This document shows, piece after piece, positions 61,858 through 64,000 of a DNA stretch of 64,000 nt; within the stretch, counting starts at the first letter, position 1, and each line of letters opens with the position of its first letter. A program made the translations under genes and the position numbers. The DNA comes from a bacterium (lineage in GTDB: Bacteria; Pseudomonadota; Alphaproteobacteria; Rhodobacterales; Rhodobacteraceae): NCBI GenBank assembly GCA_016124195.1, contig WGOE01000003.1, positions 62,001 to 126,000 of the forward strand, written 5' to 3'. The notes under the pieces were generated by a model, which made no database searches, was not told the DNA's origin, and was given only the letters and a program-made list of their open reading frames with translations.

Positions 61858-63111
61858 TCAGCGCAGGGCGCGGCCCTTGATGATGGCCTCATGGCCAAAG
61901 CGGGCGCGGATGGCATCGGCGGCACGTTCGGCCTTGGCGCGGCGCGGAGCCTCGGGGTCCAGCAGATCGGGCGACAGATCCGCCTCGGACTCGGGGGCCA
62001 GATCCGAGATCCCCACGCCGATCAGCCGGAACGGACCCTTGGCGCCGGCATGGGCAAACAGGTCGCGGGCCGCGCGATAGATGCGGTCGGTCAACTGGGT
62101 CGGATCAGACAGGGCGTGGCGCCGTGTGACCAGCTGGAAATCGCCGCGCTTCAGCTTCAGCGTCACGGTACGGCCGGACAGTTGCCTCGCCTTTGCGCGG
62201 TCGGCCACTTGTTCGGACAGGCGCCAGATGTGGCCATCCAGCAGATCGGGGTCAGAGGTGTCCTCGAAGAAGGTGGTCTCCTTGGAGATCGACTTCAGCT
62301 TGTCGTCGCGGCTGACGCGGCGGTGATCCTCGCCGCGCGCCAGATGATAAAGCCTTTCGCCCATCTGACCGAAGCGGGCGGACAGATCGCCCCGGTCCCA
62401 TCTGAGCAGATCGGCAATGGTGCGGATGCCGGCCAGTTCCAGCGCGGCCTGGGTGGCCGTGCCCACGCCCCAGATGATGCGCACCGGCTTCGGGCGGAGG
62501 AAATCGGCCGTCTCAGCCCGGCCGATCACCGAAAAGCCGCGCGGCTTGTCGAGGTCAGAAGCAATCTTGGCCAGAAACTTGTTGTGTGACAGACCGATGG
62601 AGCCGGTGACGCCGATCTGGTCCTCCATCTGTTTCAACAGACCGGCCAGCATCACGGCCGGCGGGTGGCCGTGCAGGCGGGCGGTGCCGGTCAGGTCCAG
62701 AAAGGCCTCGTCCAGCGACAGGGGTTCGATGGCCGGGGTCAGACCCTCCATCAAGGCGCGGATCTGGCGCGAGACATCGACATAGACCGACATCCGGGGT
62801 TTGACGACGACCGCCTGCGGGCACAGTTTGAGCGCCTGAAACATCGGCATGGCCGAGCGCACCCCATGGATGCGCGCCAGATAGCAGCAGGTCGAAACCA
62901 CCCCGCGCGAGCCGCCCCCCACGATGACAGGATGGTCGCGCAGGTCGGGATTGTCGCGCTTTTCGACCGAGGCATAGAAGGCGTCGCAATCCATATGGGC
63001 GATGGACAACGCGTCAAGCTCCGGATGGCTGGTCACACGCGGACTGCGGCAGGCCGGACAGCGCGGGCCGGCTGAAAACGGGGTAAGGCAGTCGCGGCAG
63101 AGCGAGGGCAT
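61858..63111 (-). CDS. dinB: DNA polymerase IV with N-terminal Cys4 motif
   Basis: The 417-residue Y-family translesion polymerase has catalytic acids in AHMDCDAFYASVE (Asp 41) and LSLDEAFLDLTG (Asp 134, Glu 135). The HhH region is VRIIWGVGTATQAALELAGI, and a little-finger domain follows. A 35-residue N-terminal extension has CRDC and CPAC (Cys 5, 8, 18, 21), a likely zinc-binding knuckle absent from E. coli DinB. I see no beta-clamp motif with certainty at the C-terminus. Confidence 0.94.
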   Translation of the reverse strand: MPSLCRDCLTPFSAGPRCPACRSPRVTSHPELDALSIAHMDCDAFYASVEKRDNPDLRDHPVIVGGGSRGVVSTCCYLARIHGVRSAMPMFQALKLCPQAVVVKPRMSVYVDVSRQIRALMEGLTPAIEPLSLDEAFLDLTGTARLHGHPPAVMLAGLLKQMEDQIGVTGSIGLSHNKFLAKIASDLDKPRGFSVIGRAETADFLRPKPVRIIWGVGTATQAALELAGIRTIADLLRWDRGDLSARFGQMGERLYHLARGEDHRRVSRDDKLKSISKETTFFEDTSDPDLLDGHIWRLSEQVADRAKARQLSGRTVTLKLKRGDFQLVTRRHALSDPTQLTDRIYRAARDLFAHAGAKGPFRLIGVGISDLAPESEADLSPDLLDPEAPRRAKAERAADAIRARFGHEAIIKGRALR

Positions 63112-63165
63112 GATGCCGGTAAACTAGCATGGCCGGCGGGCCATGGGGAAGGATCGTTTGGACGC

Positions 63166-63597
63166 TCAGCCGAGCCAGCCAAGCGCGGTCAGAGCCTGGC
63201 GGGTCCGGTCCTGCAGGGCGGGAATGACCTTGGGATGGGACAGAAAGCCTCTGACCGGCATCAAGCGCCAGAACTGTCCCTCATTGCCGAAACGTATCGA
63301 ATCGACCTCGGCTGCCGTGATGCGACCGGCAAAGAACCACGACACTTGCAAAGGGTCCAGCATGGCCGGCAGGGCGGCCCGCCAGACCAGACGTTCGGCG
63401 GGCAGGTCCAGGCCGAACTCTTCGTGCAATTCACGCAGGACGCAGGTTTCGGGGCTCTCTTTGCCCTCGCGTCCGCCGCCGGGCAGATCCCACATGCCCG
63501 GCCAGGGGATATGCGCGAAATCATCGCGCAGATAGGTCAGAATCATATCACCGGCCACAAGGGCCAGCTTGGCGCCAAGGAAGCCCGGATCAGCCAA
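63166..63597 (-). CDS. NUDIX hydrolase
   Basis: The 143-residue protein has the Nudix box GGGREGKESPETCVLRELHEEF (about 40-61), here starting after WDLP. The TTG at 63597 is taken as start because the conserved GAKLALVAGDMILTYLRDD precedes the first ATG and the frame overlaps the upstream gene stop by 8 bases. The substrate is unknown. It is coupled to the partial GST gene. Confidence 0.82.
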   Translation of the reverse strand: MADPGFLGAKLALVAGDMILTYLRDDFAHIPWPGMWDLPGGGREGKESPETCVLRELHEEFGLDLPAERLVWRAALPAMLDPLQVSWFFAGRITAAEVDSIRFGNEGQFWRLMPVRGFLSHPKVIPALQDRTRQALTALGWLG

Positions 63598-64000
63598 AAT
63601 TGCGCTTGTAGGCCGCTGCCACCTGGGGCAGGGCCGAAACCGTTTCGGCAGCGCGCCAGAGGTTGGGCGTCTCGGCCTTGAACCAATCCTCCCGCGGGCG
63701 CCAATGCACCATGCAGGCGAGGAAAAAATCGATCGCCGTCATACGTTTGCCCAGAAAGAACGGACCGCCGCGCCGAGCGCATTCGGCCTCCATCACCTTC
63801 CACATGGATTTGCGATGTTCGATCACGTTCAACTGGTATGTTTCCCCGCCATTACCGGGCACGAAGCGTTCGGGCGCGTCGGAATAGACGAAGCTGGGAT
63901 AGATCGATGCGACAAGGAAGATCAGCCAGCGGAAGAAGGCGGCGCGGTCCTTGGCCCGGGCCCGGGGCACCAGCGCGTCGCTTTTGGCAAGATCGGCCAG
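63590..64000 (-). CDS. Glutathione S-transferase family protein, C-terminal part (cut by window edge)
   Basis: About 136 residues are visible, and the frame is open at the right edge, so the start lies outside. The segment AAFFRWLIFLVASIYPSFVY and the closing half with GGPFFLGKRMTAIDFFLACM (a GST C-domain N-capping box) identify a GST-like protein. The stop overlaps the NUDIX gene start. Confidence 0.8.
   Translation of the reverse strand: MADLAKSDALVPRARAKDRAAFFRWLIFLVASIYPSFVYSDAPERFVPGNGGETYQLNVIEHRKSMWKVMEAECARRGGPFFLGKRMTAIDFFLACMVHWRPREDWFKAETPNLWRAAETVSALPQVAAAYKRNFG

Noticed and set aside
1-64000. CRISPR arrays, insertion sequences, prophage, toxin-antitoxin or defence islands
   Set aside because: There are no regularly spaced repeats, transposase or integrase motifs, or recognisable defence genes. 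The repeats present are short and intergenic.
61858-64000. An SOS mutasome linking dinB with the dnaE2 fragment at the other end
   Set aside because: The two are over 60 kb apart, no imuA/imuB is seen, and I could not identify a LexA box near either.

Overview
This window looks like a chromosomal segment of a high-GC alphaproteobacterium of the Rhodobacterales (Rhodobacter/Paracoccus relatives). The evidence is a fbcFBC-type cytochrome bc1 operon, a membrane-anchored CycM-type cytochrome c, FnrL next to hemN with a shared FNR box, MipZ instead of MinCDE, a split-b (b and b') F0 ATP synthase operon, and a short SRP RNA. I see no transposase, integrase, phage gene, CRISPR array or rRNA. Nearly everything is core or near-core metabolism, so most novelty lies in regulatory and repeat structure, not in an obvious new system.

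Layout. 1-1632: 3' part of an error-prone DNA polymerase (DnaE2) that appears to lack its C-terminal domain. 1782-4051: DMT exporter, LysR regulator and a small membrane protein. 4265-8799: ffh, GNAT acetyltransferase, chorismate mutase, rpsP, bluB, rimM and a membrane protein. 8902-12757: a nucleotide-sugar epimerase, an enolase-superfamily enzyme with a hotdog thioesterase, and a divergent kynureninase-like PLP enzyme. 12761-17987: rsgA, SRP RNA, HAD phosphatase, nudC, SRPBCC protein, pheA and cycM. 18165-25184: yejABEF-type peptide ABC transporter and a glycosyltransferase. 25377-29926: hemN, fnrL, trmD, a lower-GC insertion, rplS and rpmE. 30111-33695: secreted protein, mipZ, a tiny gene, malonyl-CoA synthetase and an ArsR regulator. 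33909-36492: atpI-atpB-atpE-atpX-atpF. 36556-39894: OmpA lipoprotein, AraC/MGMT fusion, nth and a PfkB kinase. 39996-42930: sulfotransferase, branching glycosyltransferase and HIT protein. 43014-47673: TerC, NAD-binding protein, methyltransferase, AMP nucleosidase and an HU-like protein. 47743-51797: DMT transporter, GST, WYL regulator, aroC and a secreted protein. 51994-55336: TPP riboswitch plus thiBPQ. 55387-58119: bc1 operon. 58335-64000: GST, PaiB-like protein, rpmJ, tRNA-Val, N-formylglutamate amidohydrolase, alpha/beta hydrolase, dinB, NUDIX and a partial GST.

How the parts fit together. ffh, its RNA partner (13.9 kb) and the genes rpsP/rimM/trmD/rplS/rpmE make up translation and targeting functions, with the usual rpsP-rimM-trmD-rplS cluster split by about 19 kb. 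HemN, FnrL, bc1 and CycM serve haem supply and respiration under variable oxygen. The chorismate-using genes (aroC, chorismate mutase, pheA) are scattered rather than clustered. Thiamine uptake is under riboswitch control.

Four kinds of dispersed intergenic repeat recur: a GGAGTATTT-GATGAAG unit, a two-hairpin unit, a 19-bp palindrome and a short hairpin unit. Several mark odd places: the broken end of dnaE2, the N-terminus of the GNAT gene, and both sides of the sulfotransferase/glycosyltransferase segment. Promoters were read by eye as -35/-10 pairs with 16-17 bp spacing. They are inferences, as are all functions beyond family level.
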